In this document: piece by piece, positions 11,031 to 31,077 of the stretch
Layout of the letters: each line of letters begins with the position of its first letter
Numbering within the stretch: position 1 is the stretch's first letter
Origin: Eudorina sp. 2006-703-Eu-15
Taxonomy: Eukaryota; Chlorophyta; Chlorophyceae; Chlamydomonadales; Volvocaceae
Direction: 5' to 3'
DNA length: 64,000 bases
Assembly (NCBI GenBank): GCA_003117195.1
Contig: BDSI01000081.1
Coordinates: 374,773 to 438,772, forward strand
Program-made: the position numbers and the translations under genes
The notes under the pieces: generated by a model
The model's database searches: none
What the model saw: the letters and a program-made list of their open reading frames with translations, nothing else
Told to the model about the DNA's origin: nothing

Positions 11031-13064
11031 AGGTGCCTCCTCGAGTCATTGACGGACACCAGCGGGGCCGCCCACCAGCTGCCCCCTCTTGCCCGAGTGC
11101 GCCTTTACCCGCACCTTACATGGCGGACGTACCCACCCGACAACAAGCCCCGCCGAGGGAACACCGCGCGCCTGTATGTACGACATTCACTAACATATGG
11201 GGGCTGCGTGGCGCGGGACCTCGCCGCAGTTGCACCATCCCTGCTTTGTTTTGCCACAACACAACAAGCACACGTCTCCACACAAGCGCGCATACTCGCG
11301 CACGCACATGAGCACTTCCTGCAGCGCCTCCCCCATCTCGTGTACGGGATGTCATGTACGACAGACACACATGCGGGTGCGGCCCCTCTTCCGAAGGGCC
11401 CCTCCCGCTCCTCCTGCGCCTCCCGCTCCTCCTGCGCCTCCCGCTCCTCCTGCTCCTGCCCGTCAAAGACAAGGTGATATCCTTGCACACACTTAGAATG
11501 CAAATAAGCCCGCCCATCCCCGCCCATCACGGAGCCATCCCCGCCCATCACGGAGCCATCCCCGCCCATCACGGAGCCATCCCCGCCCATCCCCGCCCAT
11601 CACGGAGCCATCCCCGCCCATCCCCGCCCATCACGGAGCCATCCGGCCCCTAACAGCTGTGCGTCGGCGCCCCCAACCTCGCATCGCAGTCGACGCCAGG
11701 GAGGGCCACCCGGGGCACACCCCGCGCTGCGGGCTGCACGCCCGACACCCCAGCGTCCCCTTCCACCAAGTAGGCTCCGCACAGGGAGGCCATCCTGGGG
11801 TGCACCAGGTCCCCCCCTACCCCGTCACCCATGGGGACCGGTCCCTGCCAGTCATTACTGGCCGCATGTCGCCCTAGAGGAAGAAATGGCTGGCCTGCGG
11901 CGGGTCGTCCCTGTTCGCGCGCAGGTGCCCGCCCAGAAGCAAATACGGTCGTAGTTCTTCAACCGACCCACGCGCCGCACACACAATACGGCCTCGACAA
12001 GGCCTACGTTCGACGTTCGATGCTCGACAGCTACGGTAGGTACTGCGGCGCCTGCACGGGTGCCGTTCGCGCGCGGGTGTGTCCGTCCATCGAGGTACAA
12101 AAACCCGCCGCACAGCACAACAAGCCGTACGGCAGCCTAGGGACGAGAGCAGGGTTGGATGGTCACGAATGCGAGCCGCACCGTGTGCCGTACAAACACA
12201 TACACACACGCCCGCCCCGCACGCGCGTACATCAGCGCACGCGCCACCCTCATCCCCGCCCCGGCCCCATCCCCCCGCGCGCACACGCCGCCTAACGCGA
12301 AACAGTACGTTAGTCACGAAACAAAGCGCAGCGAGGCGCGCAGTCTCCTCCTCACCAACACAAATCATAAACGCACGATACATGTACGACACGTGTGCGA
12401 CAAGCCGGCCACGGTGGTGCTTGAGGGGATGTGTGCCGTACGCCCTCTGCGCACGTCTCCCCAGCGACCATGAAGCACCCGGCGCCTTCGATAACAACAA
12501 AATCGTGGCAGCTAACGTAACCACCGCCGCCGGGGTCAGTCAGCACAGAGTGCACCCGGGGTCATGTGACGCGCACCCGGGTGTTTTCTTGTGTCGTACA
12601 TATGTACGGTATGATGTTCGTGTCGCGAATTCCAAACCTCGCGGTCACCATCCGTCCAGTCCAGTCACGTTCTCTTGCTTCACCTCCGTCAAACATCACC
12701 ATCATTATCATCTCTGAATAAATTCCCACTCGAATACCCGCGACTCGAACACCACCCCTGTCGCCGGACGAAAGGGGGGCGCTGCCGCAAGAAAGACATG
12801 CGCAGTTCAAGAAAAGGAGAAGGCGCAGCGGGGTTGTCAGTCCGATCCCACATCTGTCGTCGGCGGTGCAGGTTCGGGCATCCCTCAGGAGGGGCCCCCG
12901 AAATTAATTACGTCACGTCACGCCACGCCACGTCACGTCACGTGGTCATCCCATGTCGTACACTGCCGTACCTCGCACCCACCGCGCGGCACTGCAAACC
13001 GACGTTCGCACTGGTGATGTGCGCTGCGCTGCGCGGATCCTTCCTGGCGCAGTGGTTTAGGTAG
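11031..13064 (+). other. unassigned stretch with exon-like patches, possibly an unrecognised gene
   Basis: Several short plus-strand pieces look protein-like and stop at plausible donors: 11287-11345 (EHFLQRLPHLVYGM), 11885-11934 (EEMAGLRRVVPVRAQ before GTGCCC), 11970-12035 (YGLDKAYVRRSMLDSYG before GTAGGT), 12468-12535 (FDNNKIVAANVTTAAG) and 12970-13061 (KPTFALVMCAALRGSFLAQW before GTAGGG). I could not join them in a consistent phase and recognise no family. Minus-strand readings of the same patches are also open, so strand is uncertain. Confidence 0.2.
11399..11645. repeat. two adjacent minisatellites
   Basis: 11399-11455 holds about three copies of a 15-bp unit CCTCCCGCTCCTCCTGCG. 11511-11645 holds about six copies of a 21-bp unit built from CGGAGCCATCCCCGCCCATCA, some lacking the CACGGAG part. 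Neither is interrupted by unique spacers. Confidence 0.85.
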
Positions 13065-13262
13065 GGGGGTGGTGCGGGGTGTTCCCACTGCCCTATGCGC
13101 AGGACGCATGCGTGCCGGCGCCGCACCTCGGGGCCCATGCTGCAACAAGCCGGGGAAGCACCCCCGGCCTGCGCTAGCAGACATCCCCTCCACCGACGAC
13201 GGGGGAGGGGTGATGGGGAGGTCAGGAGCACGGTGGCCAGGAGGCTTGCACCGCCCGCCCCC

Positions 13263-13310
13263 CCCACCACACACACACGCTTATACACACACACACACAC
13301 GCACTCTGCA
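13263..13310. repeat. CA-rich microsatellite
   Basis: An imperfect (CA)n run with interruptions lies in the intergenic stretch 13065-13656, which otherwise shows nothing I can annotate; this stretch is downstream of the pherophorin stop and may be its 3' UTR. Confidence 0.6.
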
Positions 13311-13656
13311 CACCCGCACCTCCTCCCCGCCCGCGCGGACCTCCCAACCGTCCAAAGTCACCAGCGAACATCCACCAACGGAAACGGTCTTCCACACACA
13401 CAACCGAAGGCCGAGCGGCAGCAAGGCAGCCCACAACACGTCCCCCGTTCCCGCACCCCTCCCCCAATCCGCGTGCTGTCACCACTAGGGGCAGCTCACG
13501 GGGGAACAGAGGCCCGGAGAGGGGCGCGCAGCCAGCGCAAGCAGGGGCTCGTCACCGCACTGAACACCGCTCGGAAGGCCCCCTGCTGGTGGTGGGGGTC
13601 GGGGTGGTGGTGGTGGTGGTGGTTGCAGTGCTGCTGGGGCCCTGCGGTGAGGGCGC

Positions 13657-22055
<8,399 letters not shown>

Positions 22056-25000
22056 TGAATCAGCCTTGTTGCCCAGCTGGAGGAAAGAGCTCCGAGGCGA
22101 GAGCTCGCTCGCCGCTAGTGTCGGATTCCTCTCCAAACTCAAAGCCCAACGACGCCAGAAACCATAGAATGGTTATGTCATAACACTAACTGTAAGTTAG
22201 GTGTACTAGTGCCAGCACGAGATCGCAGCCGCTTGGATGGGACTCAACGAGAGGATCGGCAACTGTGAAGAGTGTCCCCAATCAACAAGCTGGCGCAGGT
22301 CTGCAGTGCAGCACCTGTATGAAAGTCAATGTATAAAATCGGGCAGTTGTTTCTCTTAGAACGACACGGATGGACTTCAGCCGTACGCGACCCCGTATGT
22401 GGCATCCGATACGCTGCAAGCTCCCATGCAAGTGTTTCGATCTCGCGGAGTGCCGCTTTACAAAAACAGCGATTTATAATATTCAAGTAAACTGTCAGCT
22501 ATGAAAGGGGACAAACTTCTGATGCCAAACATACATAAAAGTTGTTATGCTTGTTTATAGACCTGCAAATATGCAGCGCGTGTCATTTTCTGTCACGATG
22601 AATTGCCAGCGAGTCGCCCACCAAAATCGTACAACGGGTACAATACTGTGCCAGACGACACAGATCTTCTCAAATCGTTTGTGTTTTAATTGGGCAGTAT
22701 GAATTATTACATGAGGTTAGCCTTACCTACCTCAGAAGTGGGTCATGGCGACGACACAAAACAGGTCGGCGGGACAGGTACGCGGAACATTACGAAAAAG
22801 ATGCCATCACAGCTCTTAAGGATTAAAAATTTGTTACAACTATAATTACTTGATATGAATTTCATGCATCGGCAATCATGGCGCCAGAAGTACGTACACC
22901 AGAAGGGCACGCTTCAGGAGCGATCATGCAAATGCACAATTAACTTAATGTAAGCATACATACGTGTTAATATTCATAGAGTATATTTCTCGTTTGGCCA
23001 AAGTTCGGGAATACCTGTGCCTGCTGTACGTCCCACGTCTGCCTCGAAACCTGTATAAAAAATTTAGATATTGAAGTGAATTGCCTGTACGCGCCGCAAA
23101 AGTCATGTCTTTTCTTCCGCGGTAACGACACATGGCGCTCACGGTTGATCGTACCATTCTATTTGGCCAATCAGTAAATTTGGATTTAATTTTATTATCA
23201 GGAAGAATGTAAGTTGTGGAGCTGGAAACAGCCCGCTGCACCTACCTCTCGTCCGTGGATGAGTTGGTTGAACCGTTGGTGGTCAACCAGGACTTGGATG
23301 CAACATTACGATATGCAGGCTCGCCGGCCGGGAAATCGCATTAATACATTCGTGTATTAAAAATCCTGATGTGTCAGCCAGTGCCCGCCCGGTCCGGCCC
23401 GGTCAGATGCCTCCAGTTGCTGCCCTGACCGTACATCAATTCCTAGCGTTCAGGGTCCCGCATAATAGCAGCCCTGTGACTATTCATCACGGAACTCGAC
23501 GGCCTATATGCGTAAATTCCTAGCTGTCTGCGGCGCTTCGCACCCTTCGGGCCTTTTGCCCGTTACCACGGACTCGCAGCCCCGCACAGCCGCTCTTCAG
23601 CCGCACCCTGCTATGTCGCGCTCTGACCCGGCCACTGATGATGCAGCGGATGATGCAGCGGACGTTCCTGCCTGTCAGATTACAATCCGCCCATTCGACT
23701 GGGTCGCAATCATTTCGTAGTCAGTCCACGGCTTTGCGGGCTGCGCGAGTGCGACCTGCTTCCCGCCTCTCGCGCACCCCGGCTGCTTAGGAGCCCCGCC
23801 AAGGCACGCCCTGGGCTGCCGTACATTCCCCGTGTGCGACCAGACTGCCTGAAGCGGTGGGACCAGGGGGGACAGCGCAGGGGACCAACCTGCAATCTTG
23901 CTCATACGACCGTAATGCGTTGCCACAGTTGAGACACGACCCCACCGACGTTCACCGAACCGGAACCTCGTGCTGAAACCCCCTCCCAACACCAGCTCAG
24001 TTGTTTTGTTGCACGAGTGGCCGCTAGCATCAACAGCGTACCACTGCGCCGCCCACACAAGCCCCACGCGTATCTGCACTGTGTGCGCGACACCGTTGCC
24101 CACCGGAGGGGGGGGGGCGGGGAAACCTTAGAGGCCACTGCCCCAGCAGCAGGACACACTTCTCAGTACAGTTGGATACTGTTGGCAGTTATCCAGAACC
24201 AGCTCGCACGTGGCGACGAGGCGCTAAGGATAACCAGACCGCTTGGTCTCGTCCCACACCGTACACATGCACACGAATTTGCTTCCACGCACGACAGCAG
24301 TTTATTCGCAAGAAACTGCCCCATCTCTATCTCTATGCTCGTTGCTCGCATGGAGATGCCATACATCTTGTGCTGATCACTAGCCAGCAGACTCAGTGCC
24401 GCGCCCTGGGGCCGATCCGCCCCTGATGTTATTGTTGTGCACGCGTTGCTGTTTGTGCTTGTCCATTACTGTGACGTGCAGTCGCAGGCCGCAGACAAGA
24501 GAGCAGAGTTGTACGGCGGGAATGCACCCTTGCTTGCTTGCTTGCTTGCTGGTTTGCATGGTTGCGTCTCCGAGGTACTCGCCGGGGTTAAAAGGAAAAG
24601 AACAAAGGAACCCAGAAGCAAATGGGGGTACCCTATATTCTCCCAAGTCAGTCCGACTTCCACTCCGTCGTACACGCGACGATGACACGCCGTGACGACG
24701 TCAAACTGACACTGCAGCAGGAGGTAGCAACTCTGCGCCCAGGCGCCCAAAGCTCGGTAGCCAGCTCCGCCCAGCTCCGCCCTTCAGCAGGGTAGCTCAG
24801 CGGGTCAGGTCCTCGGGTCCGTGTGCGTAATTCGCCTGGTGTTGCAAAAACGTTGCGCATGTGCGGAAGCGCGGTCGCACCGCCGCACACCCACCGCGCG
24901 TCGTAGCGGCGTAGCTCCGGTGTCGCTGCCCTTCGTCAAGAGCAGCTGGGTGTGACCGGGTTCGTTTGGGGCGTCTTATTCGCTTTGATCCCCGGAATCG

Positions 25001-27340
25001 CCATCCGGCAGGGTGTGTGCATGCGGACATCAGGCGGCATATGAACTGCATTTGCCAAACAGGACATGGCGCAGGGGTAGGTTGTGGATGCGGCCGCAGA
25101 TGTTGGCGATATATGTGGCCCACACCCACTTCCCAGTTGTACAAGATCGCCCTGCGGCTGTGGTCGTTGGGCCCCGCCAGGCAGAACCCCTCCCGAGCTG
25201 TGGGCGGTATCGTTCACAGAGTGCGTGCGTGGCCGATATTATAGCCACTATCGCCACTGGCTGTAGTGACTGCCGTACACTACTAAGTAAAGGTACAATA
25301 GAAAGCAGACGCACAGTATCCGCGGAAGCCTTATCCAAAGGCTGTTGTTTCACTGGGGGGTCCCCCTTGGCGATCTGACTCTGGCACCAGGCGGCGCCTG
25401 CGACTCGGCCCGGCGTCTCAGTTCCCGTGCATTCACCACAGCAGCAGCAGCAGCAGTGAAACCCTAAGGGGCACATTGACCGGCAGGATAGCCGGTACCT
25501 CGCTGCGAATACGGTATGCCATAGCAACCTCGGCTGTCGCCGGGGCTGTCACCGATGACCCGCGGGGTCCGCTGTAACATCCTAATAATATAGCAACCTA
25601 TTATAATGATGACCGCGAGACTGATCAAGGTCGGCCTTCAGCACACAGCCGCGTCATGCCGATCACTCTTTTTGTCCCGACAACGGCATACGCTGCGTCA
25701 CTGCCGTTGCGACCAACGGTTGTGGGGACGGGCGGTCGCGGCAAGAAGTGCACCGTCAAGGCACACGGTCGACCAGCCAACCCCGCCGGGCGCTCAAGCC
25801 CCCACGGCGGCCGGCTGGCAACCGACAGCAGTGATAGTGAGGTCCGTGGTGAACGTTGGCGGCTCCAAATCGCCCTCCCTGAACTGGAGGGTCCTGGATC
25901 GATAGCCGGTAGCCCTGAGTCAGCGGTGGACGTCCGTCGATCCGACAGGCTGCTGTGTCCACGTAAGCCTGCCACGTTGCTACTGGGCACCAAAGTTTGA
26001 GTCGGGCACTGATAGACGTTCTGTTGTGATCGCATCCATATACGACGCCATGTCTTGTTGCCGGTACGTCGTGGCAGTGCGGGGCCCCGATGGGGTTCCT
26101 GCGGGTACATACCGAACTACCGTTTGTCCTGTTAATCCTGTAGCTGCTGTAAAATTTCATTCTCATTGTCCCGGATTGCGCCTTTTAATCCACTGGGTAG
26201 CATTACAGGTTGACAGGTTATGCTCGCAGGATTGGTTGAGGAATTCAGATTGGGCGAATTTCGCGGGCTCTGCAGTACATCAGTGCCGCTGAATTCCAAA
26301 CGTCCTTTGCGCCACCACCAAAAGTTAGCACAGGTAAAGCGACCTGGTTTCGTAAGAACATCAAATTTTCAATTGTATGTTCATGCGTGAATACAAACAC
26401 CGTAGCGATGTACAGCAGCGTGAGGCAGCGTGTTGCTCGACTGCTGTACAGGCGGATTCGTGAGAGGATACGTTGAGAACGCGAACTGGATGTGTAAGAT
26501 AAAACCCCCTAAACTACGGAATTATTCAATTACGAAATGCAGAATGCAATAACTGCAAACATTAGGGGATCCCGGACAGCCCGGAAACGTTGGCGAGCCA
26601 GGTGGGCCCGACCTTTACCATGCTAGGTTATCTGTTAACCAAGATATGATTTTGCTGAATTACTATATCTGTATCAGCTGCTTCATGATAGTTTACTTAA
26701 TAAGATGCTTGTTTTTTCTCGGTTCAGGGTCGCGTGACTAATGTTGCAAACTGCCAGATTTGAGGAATACATTGGTGTACGGTTGAGCATCTAAACCGCT
26801 AATAGTGGGATCGATGTAGAATATTGCCAACTTAATTTAGTTTGCGATACTTTGAAATATGTCGTTTTCTCGCTGGTGTGCATGGTGTACCTGGCAATGC
26901 AGGGCGCGTCTGACTGCAGCGCCATGCCCAACTTTAACTTAGATATTACACCTCGAGGAAATTAGATGGCATGAATAGGCGACGCTACTCTGCCGCATCG
27001 TGGGGGTGCGCCTCGAGTTGAATTTTAACGAGTTGTTGGGATCCCGGGGCTGTCGGAAACTTCGGAGATGTATTCAAGATGGGCCAGCTGGCCAGGACCT
27101 CTTGTGTAATTATTTATGAAAGTAACAGGCGTGCTTCGTTTGTATTATTACGGATGCATCGGTGTTGATTTTTTGTGGCGGCCCATGGCGGCTCTGCCCC
27201 GTCGATTCCAAACTCGCACAACCGACCTGAGGTCACGGTGGTGGTGGGAAAGACGGGCGCTAACAGTTGCAGGAAATTGCCTCCAACATAAAAATCTGGC
27301 AAGCAAAGGAGTATTCCCACTTGAATGAATAAATAAATGA
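22056..27340. other. gene-poor stretch with decayed repeats upstream of the pherophorin
   Basis: Base composition is visibly more balanced than in the flanking genes and no ORF shows a recognisable domain. The first few hundred bases upstream of 22055 must include the pherophorin promoter, but no TATA or initiator can be chosen. Items seen: a small perfect hairpin at 23341-23360 (TTAATACA, TTCG loop, TGTATTAA), a (CTTG)n patch near 24528-24552, (CAG)n at 25440-25457 and copy B of dispersed repeat D at 25547-25592. Weak ORFs at 23675-24103 (-) and 25625-26166 (-) look like degraded mobile-element code, but I cannot name them. Confidence 0.45.
25547..25592 (+). repeat. dispersed repeat D, copy B
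   Basis: Contains TGTCACCGATGACCCGCGGG followed by GTCCGCTGTAACATCC and TAATAATAT. Opposite orientation to copy A at 4667-4722 and nearly identical to it across the core. Confidence 0.75.
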
Positions 27341-27364
27341 ATGAACCCCAAAAAGGGATCGACG

Positions 27365-27715
27365 GTGTATACCAGGGCAAGCCCCAGCAGGCCCCACCGA
27401 CAAGGAGGCAAGACAGCTCCTGACACCTCAACACCGCGGATAAAAAACACAGAGGGTCATAACTCCACCCAGACAGACACCGAAGCAAGCAGAGGCGCAC
27501 AGCGGGGCAACAGTACCAAAGGGATAGGCACAGCAACGGGCGGGATCCCCAAAAGTGGATAAAGCCAAGCACGGGGCCAAGCCCACACAGGCACCTTCTT
27601 ACCCAGCCACCACCACCCCTGGAGCACCCAGCGCTGCACCCTCTCGAGTCCTCGCCCAAGACCCACGCCTGGCTCGTGACAGTGCCCAGCGACCGCTGGT
27701 GGAGCAACCCACTTG
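27365..27715 (+). repeat. duplicated ~340-bp segment, copy 1
   Basis: From CCAGGGCAAGCCCCAGCAGG to AGCGACCGCTGGTGGAGCA this matches 29149-29490 with the same order of landmark words (ACACCTCAACRCCGCGGATA, GGCACAGCAACGGGCGGGAT, CCTGGAGCACCCAGCGCTGC, ACCCTCTCGAG), with scattered substitutions and a few indels. It is a non-coding interspersed repeat of unknown class. Confidence 0.85.
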
Positions 27716-28907
27716 CACTGCATGGTCTGTATGCATGAAACGCAGGCCAAGCAGCCTGCCCCAGCATTGGGGCCAGTGATGCCCGCACACCTTGAATGTC
27801 AAAACACGCCATACATGCACAGACGCGCATACGTATACACCGTACGCATCCAGCGCGAACTCTCGAACTATTCCAGCAGCCTCCCTGGACCGTACCTGAA
27901 ATCCACTGAACAGCAGCTGTGTGACTGCGGCCTGGGGCACATCACGTGTCACGTCTAGGCCCCTCTTCCGTCCCCTCCTATTGGAACCCCCGCGTGCGCC
28001 AATGTCTCGTGGGGTGCTATCGCTGGGGTTTGTCCTCACACCGGCCCCAGCCAACCTCCTGCCTGCGGGCACCCGACGCGATCCGAGCTCAGGAGCCCTG
28101 GGGTGCGGCAACTCATCGGCAGGGCTCAGTCGGGCGCTGGCGCCGTAGCCCTTTCCGCACCCCAGTCAGCGGAGGCGCGGTAGTGGTTACCTGCAAGCCT
28201 GTCTGAACATGCCATTTTTATTTTTGAACGTGATGATGAAGCGATCAGCGGTCACGGACACACGGAGCCATATGCCCGCAGTTGCCCACGGACGCCAAGG
28301 GATGCAAATCTGGCACCAGCGGCAAACATTCTGTCACAGCAAACCATCCCTGTACATCTGACCCAGGGGCGATTCGGATGGAGGGGCGGCTGGTCCGGCC
28401 AGCGGCTGTTCGTCCGCGAGTAACCGGACGCCTGCCTGCGGTGTCATGAGGTGCCGCAAGACTCGGTTGACGCGTGCGTTACGCAGCGTGACCACCGCTC
28501 CAGGGGGGCACGTTGGAGATTTGAGTGATCTGTTGCGGCTTTGTTTGCGTATATTAGCCGAAAGCGAGCTGTGGTAGTAGCTTTTCGGCTCTAGACAAAC
28601 GTAACGTCTTGAGCTAGCTAGACAAAGAGCCCTGTGCAGGGGTTGATGGTCGCCCTTGCATACGTATGTAAGCACCCAGTAGCTCAGCGTCGACTACGTT
28701 CGTCATCATACTACTGGAGCGCTCAAACGGTGAGGGGTAGCTGAATTGACGTTTGTTGTAACTTCCAGTGCGGGTGCGCCTGTGGTTGCACTGCTATCGG
28801 GATTGCGTGACACGAGCGTACGAGGTGTACCTTCGTGTGAAGTGCTCTTCAGACGTGCCGTACAGGTCACGAAGCCGCCAAGCCATTCCTTCGACGTCAG
28901 CTCGTCA
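27716..28907. other. no gene recognised between two repeat copies
   Basis: I see no coding region or RNA that I can support. Composition is mixed; short ORFs on both strands lack recognisable motifs. Confidence 0.4.
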
Positions 28908-28915
28908 TCACAAAG

Positions 28916-29093
28916 ACGGGATGAATGCGGCCGAGGGCAGGAGGTAGTGTGAGGCGATAGGTGACTGGCGAGATGACGGCGGAGACAGTGAAGGGACCAA
29001 GGTAGCGAGGGCGGAGTTTGGGGGAGGGGAAGTCGGGCAGGGTGAAGTGGGTGGTGGAAAGGCGGACTTAGTCGCCAACCTGGAAGGTGAGTT
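28916..29093 (-). pseudogene. Ty3/gypsy integrase C-terminal (GPY/F) fragment
   Basis: Read on the minus strand the segment gives FQVGD, an in-frame TAA, then [31 protein letters not shown] and [12 protein letters not shown]. This is the GPY/F module at the end of Ty3/gypsy integrases (typical pattern PKLxPRxxGPFxV, then LPxxxxxHPVFHVS). The stop codon, the missing HVS continuation and the absence of the catalytic core nearby show a decayed fragment. Copy 2 of the 340-bp repeat lies just beyond its 5' side. Confidence 0.78.
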
Positions 29094-29148
29094 CGCGTTA
29101 CTGTGATCCCTACCTTTCAGTGTATACAGTGTACAGTGTATACGGTAC

Positions 29149-29490
29149 CAGGGCAAGCCCCAGCAGGCCCCACCGACAAGGCGGTAAGATACCTTCACAC
29201 CTCAACGCCGCGGATAAAAAAGCACAGAGGGCCATAACCCCACCCAGACAGCTTCCTAGGCAAGCAGAGGTGCACAGCGGAGCTACCTAGGCAAGCAGAA
29301 CACTACCAAAGGGCTAGGCACAGCAACGGGCGGGATCCCCAAAAGTGGGTAAAGCCAAGCATGGGGAAGGTCGCCCACGCAGGCACCCCATTACCCAGCC
29401 ACCGCCAGCCCTGGAGCACCCAGCGCTGCACCCTCTCGAGCTATTGGGTGCTGGCCTCGTGACAGTGCTCAGCGACCGCTAGTGGAGCAC
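29149..29490 (+). repeat. duplicated ~340-bp segment, copy 2
   Basis: Second copy of the segment at 27365-27715. It differs by substitutions and by a short insertion (CTACCTAGGCAAGCAGA, a local duplication at about 29283-29299). Followed directly by copy C of dispersed repeat D. Confidence 0.85.
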
Positions 29491-29522
29491 ACCCCGCTCA
29501 ACAAATACGTGACCAATCAACA

Positions 29523-29572
29523 AGCTTCGGCTGTCACCGATGTCCGCTATAACATCCTTAATAATATGGAAG
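29523..29572 (+). repeat. dispersed repeat D, copy C
   Basis: AAGCTTCGGCTGTCACCGATG joined directly to TCCGCTATAACATCCTTAAT; compared with copies A and B it lacks the central ACCCGCGGGG-type block, i.e. a clean internal deletion. It sits immediately 5' of the SINE-like unit. Confidence 0.75.
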
Positions 29573-29588
29573 TTGCCCAACAAAGGGA

Positions 29589-29889
29589 TGGGGGGGTTTC
29601 GTCTAATGGGAAAGACACTGGCATTCTGTCCAGAGATCGGCGGTTCGAATCCCCGTCCCCTCACCGCCGTGTGATTAGGCGGGTCTGGCGCGGTTTCCAG
29701 GAGAGGCAACCCTGGCGCGCTGGTAACCTGGTGTAGTGGCCGGTATGGCTGCGTGACCCCCCCGCGGGTGATGGAGGATGGGTGCGCAGTCCTTGGTAGG
29801 GGTTGATGAGACGAGGCACCTACGAGCTATCTGGGCCTGTTGGAACACCCGGTCGGGATCCGGTCCACCTTGTAACGGTTAAAAAAAAA
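29589..29889 (+). mobile_element. tRNA-derived SINE-like element
   Basis: The 5' part (29589-29664) looks like a tRNA: a G-run acceptor strand that pairs with TCCCCTC, a D-arm-like GTC..GAC with TAATGGG loop (A-box-like) and a perfect B box GGTTCGAATCC at 29642-29652. Anticodon and T stems do not pair fully, so it is not a functional tRNA. A unique body follows and ends in nine A residues at 29881-29889. Pol III promoter boxes plus an A-tail is the standard SINE plan; no target duplication could be fixed by eye. Confidence 0.55.
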
Positions 29890-30083
29890 GGGATGCCGTC
29901 AATTGTAAGGTGCCAGAAGGCCTCTTTACGCTCATTCTCCCACCGGGTATTAAGCCAGAGGCGGCTCAGCAGCCCCTGGACCCGGGCCGCCGCCGCCTGA
30001 TTGAGAGGGTCGAGGGCCCCCAGACCTAGCGCCTCGCTGGCTAATAGCGATCATACTGAGCTGCACTGCGTCGATCCGCCACC

Positions 30084-31077
30084 TCAGCCAGTTGCATCGC
30101 CGTTCTCACCCGACCCGAATGAATACTCCCCCAGGGCCACCTTCAGCCCAATCTTTAACTGCCAACCCAGGCGATCGACCAGCATGGCCGACACCTCTTC
30201 CGTTGGCACGTGTGACCCCTGCTGGGCACCACCCGCCCGTATCTCTTGGGCTGCTGTCACCCAGGCGTTGGGGGGACTGGCGGCAATGGGCCCAGCTAGA
30301 CCGGCGCCTGGTGGACCTTCGGGCAAGGCCACCTGCTCCCGCGCGAGGGCCAAGGCAGTCATGTACAAAGGTCGCCCACGCCCGTGGTGTTGCTCTACCC
30401 ACCCGTCGGTCACCATAAGGAGCGCCTCCCCCGCTCGAATCAGCTGCCCGACCGTTCGCAGCTCGCTGCAGTCCACCAGCTCTGGGAATCCATGCTCTAG
30501 CCCAGGACGCGCCCCCTCGGGCAGGTCCTCCGGGAGCAGCGGGTTCCACCACGCACAGCGGGGGTTCCAGCACCTCACCCCCGGGGAGAGCGGGTGTTCG
30601 GCAATGTCCACCACCTTCGGCAGGGCAGCCAGCTGAGGGCTGTCACTACCCGCTGTACCTCTGGCTCTAATCTTCGAAACCCTCGCCATGGGCTGTCGCC
30701 CGTCACCGTGAGCACCGTCAGCGGCCTCCATGCCTCGGAGGCATCCGAGAGGTTCGTGTCAATGACCCGTTGCCAGGGGGAGGCCCGCTGGTGACGGGTC
30801 CATCCTCCGCAAGTATCGCACCGCCGCTGATGCCCATCGCGTACAGCTATGTTCCCGTAGCGGCAGCGCTCCGGGTGCTCAGGCAGCAGACTGCGCGCCA
30901 CCCCAGTAGGCCGCCTCTCGGTGGCCTCGGGGGCCTGGGCCCGATCTACCAGGCGTGCCGTCCACCCTTCGAGCCGGTCCATCATTGCCTCCGGCGGCAT
31001 CCCGCCACTCTCCATGTGCCAAGTGAGTCTGTGCAGCCCGTACGCCGCTGCTGCGGTCGCCCTCCCGAAGGTGGATA
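30084..31077 (-). pseudogene. uncharacterised ORF pair, probably one coding sequence broken by a frameshift
   Basis: Minus strand. An upstream frame (31077 to about 30650) reads GRATAAAAYGLHRLTWHMES, CRYGNIAVRDGHQRRCDTCG and DTNLSDASEAWRPLTVL; the downstream frame (about 30645-30084) reads PQLAALPKVVDIAEHPLSPG, GVRCWNPRCAWWNPLLP and VTDGWVEQHHGRGRPLYMTA, ending in TGA. Both are rich in ordinary amino acids and unlike antisense noise. The switch falls near 30650 where RVVTAL in one frame meets PQLAAL in the other. Paired cysteines (CDTCG, CWNPRC) suggest metal binding. I do not recognise the family; location among transposon relics suggests mobile-element origin. An unrecognised intron is the alternative to a frameshift. 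Confidence 0.35.

Noticed and set aside
24790..24840. tRNA-like GTAGCTCAGCGGG segment
   Set aside because: Resembles a D-arm/A box, but no matching T arm or acceptor stem follows.
29589..29664. Functional tRNA gene
   Set aside because: B box is perfect, but the anticodon arm needs an 8-nt loop and the T stem has mismatches; a SINE head or pseudo-tRNA fits better.
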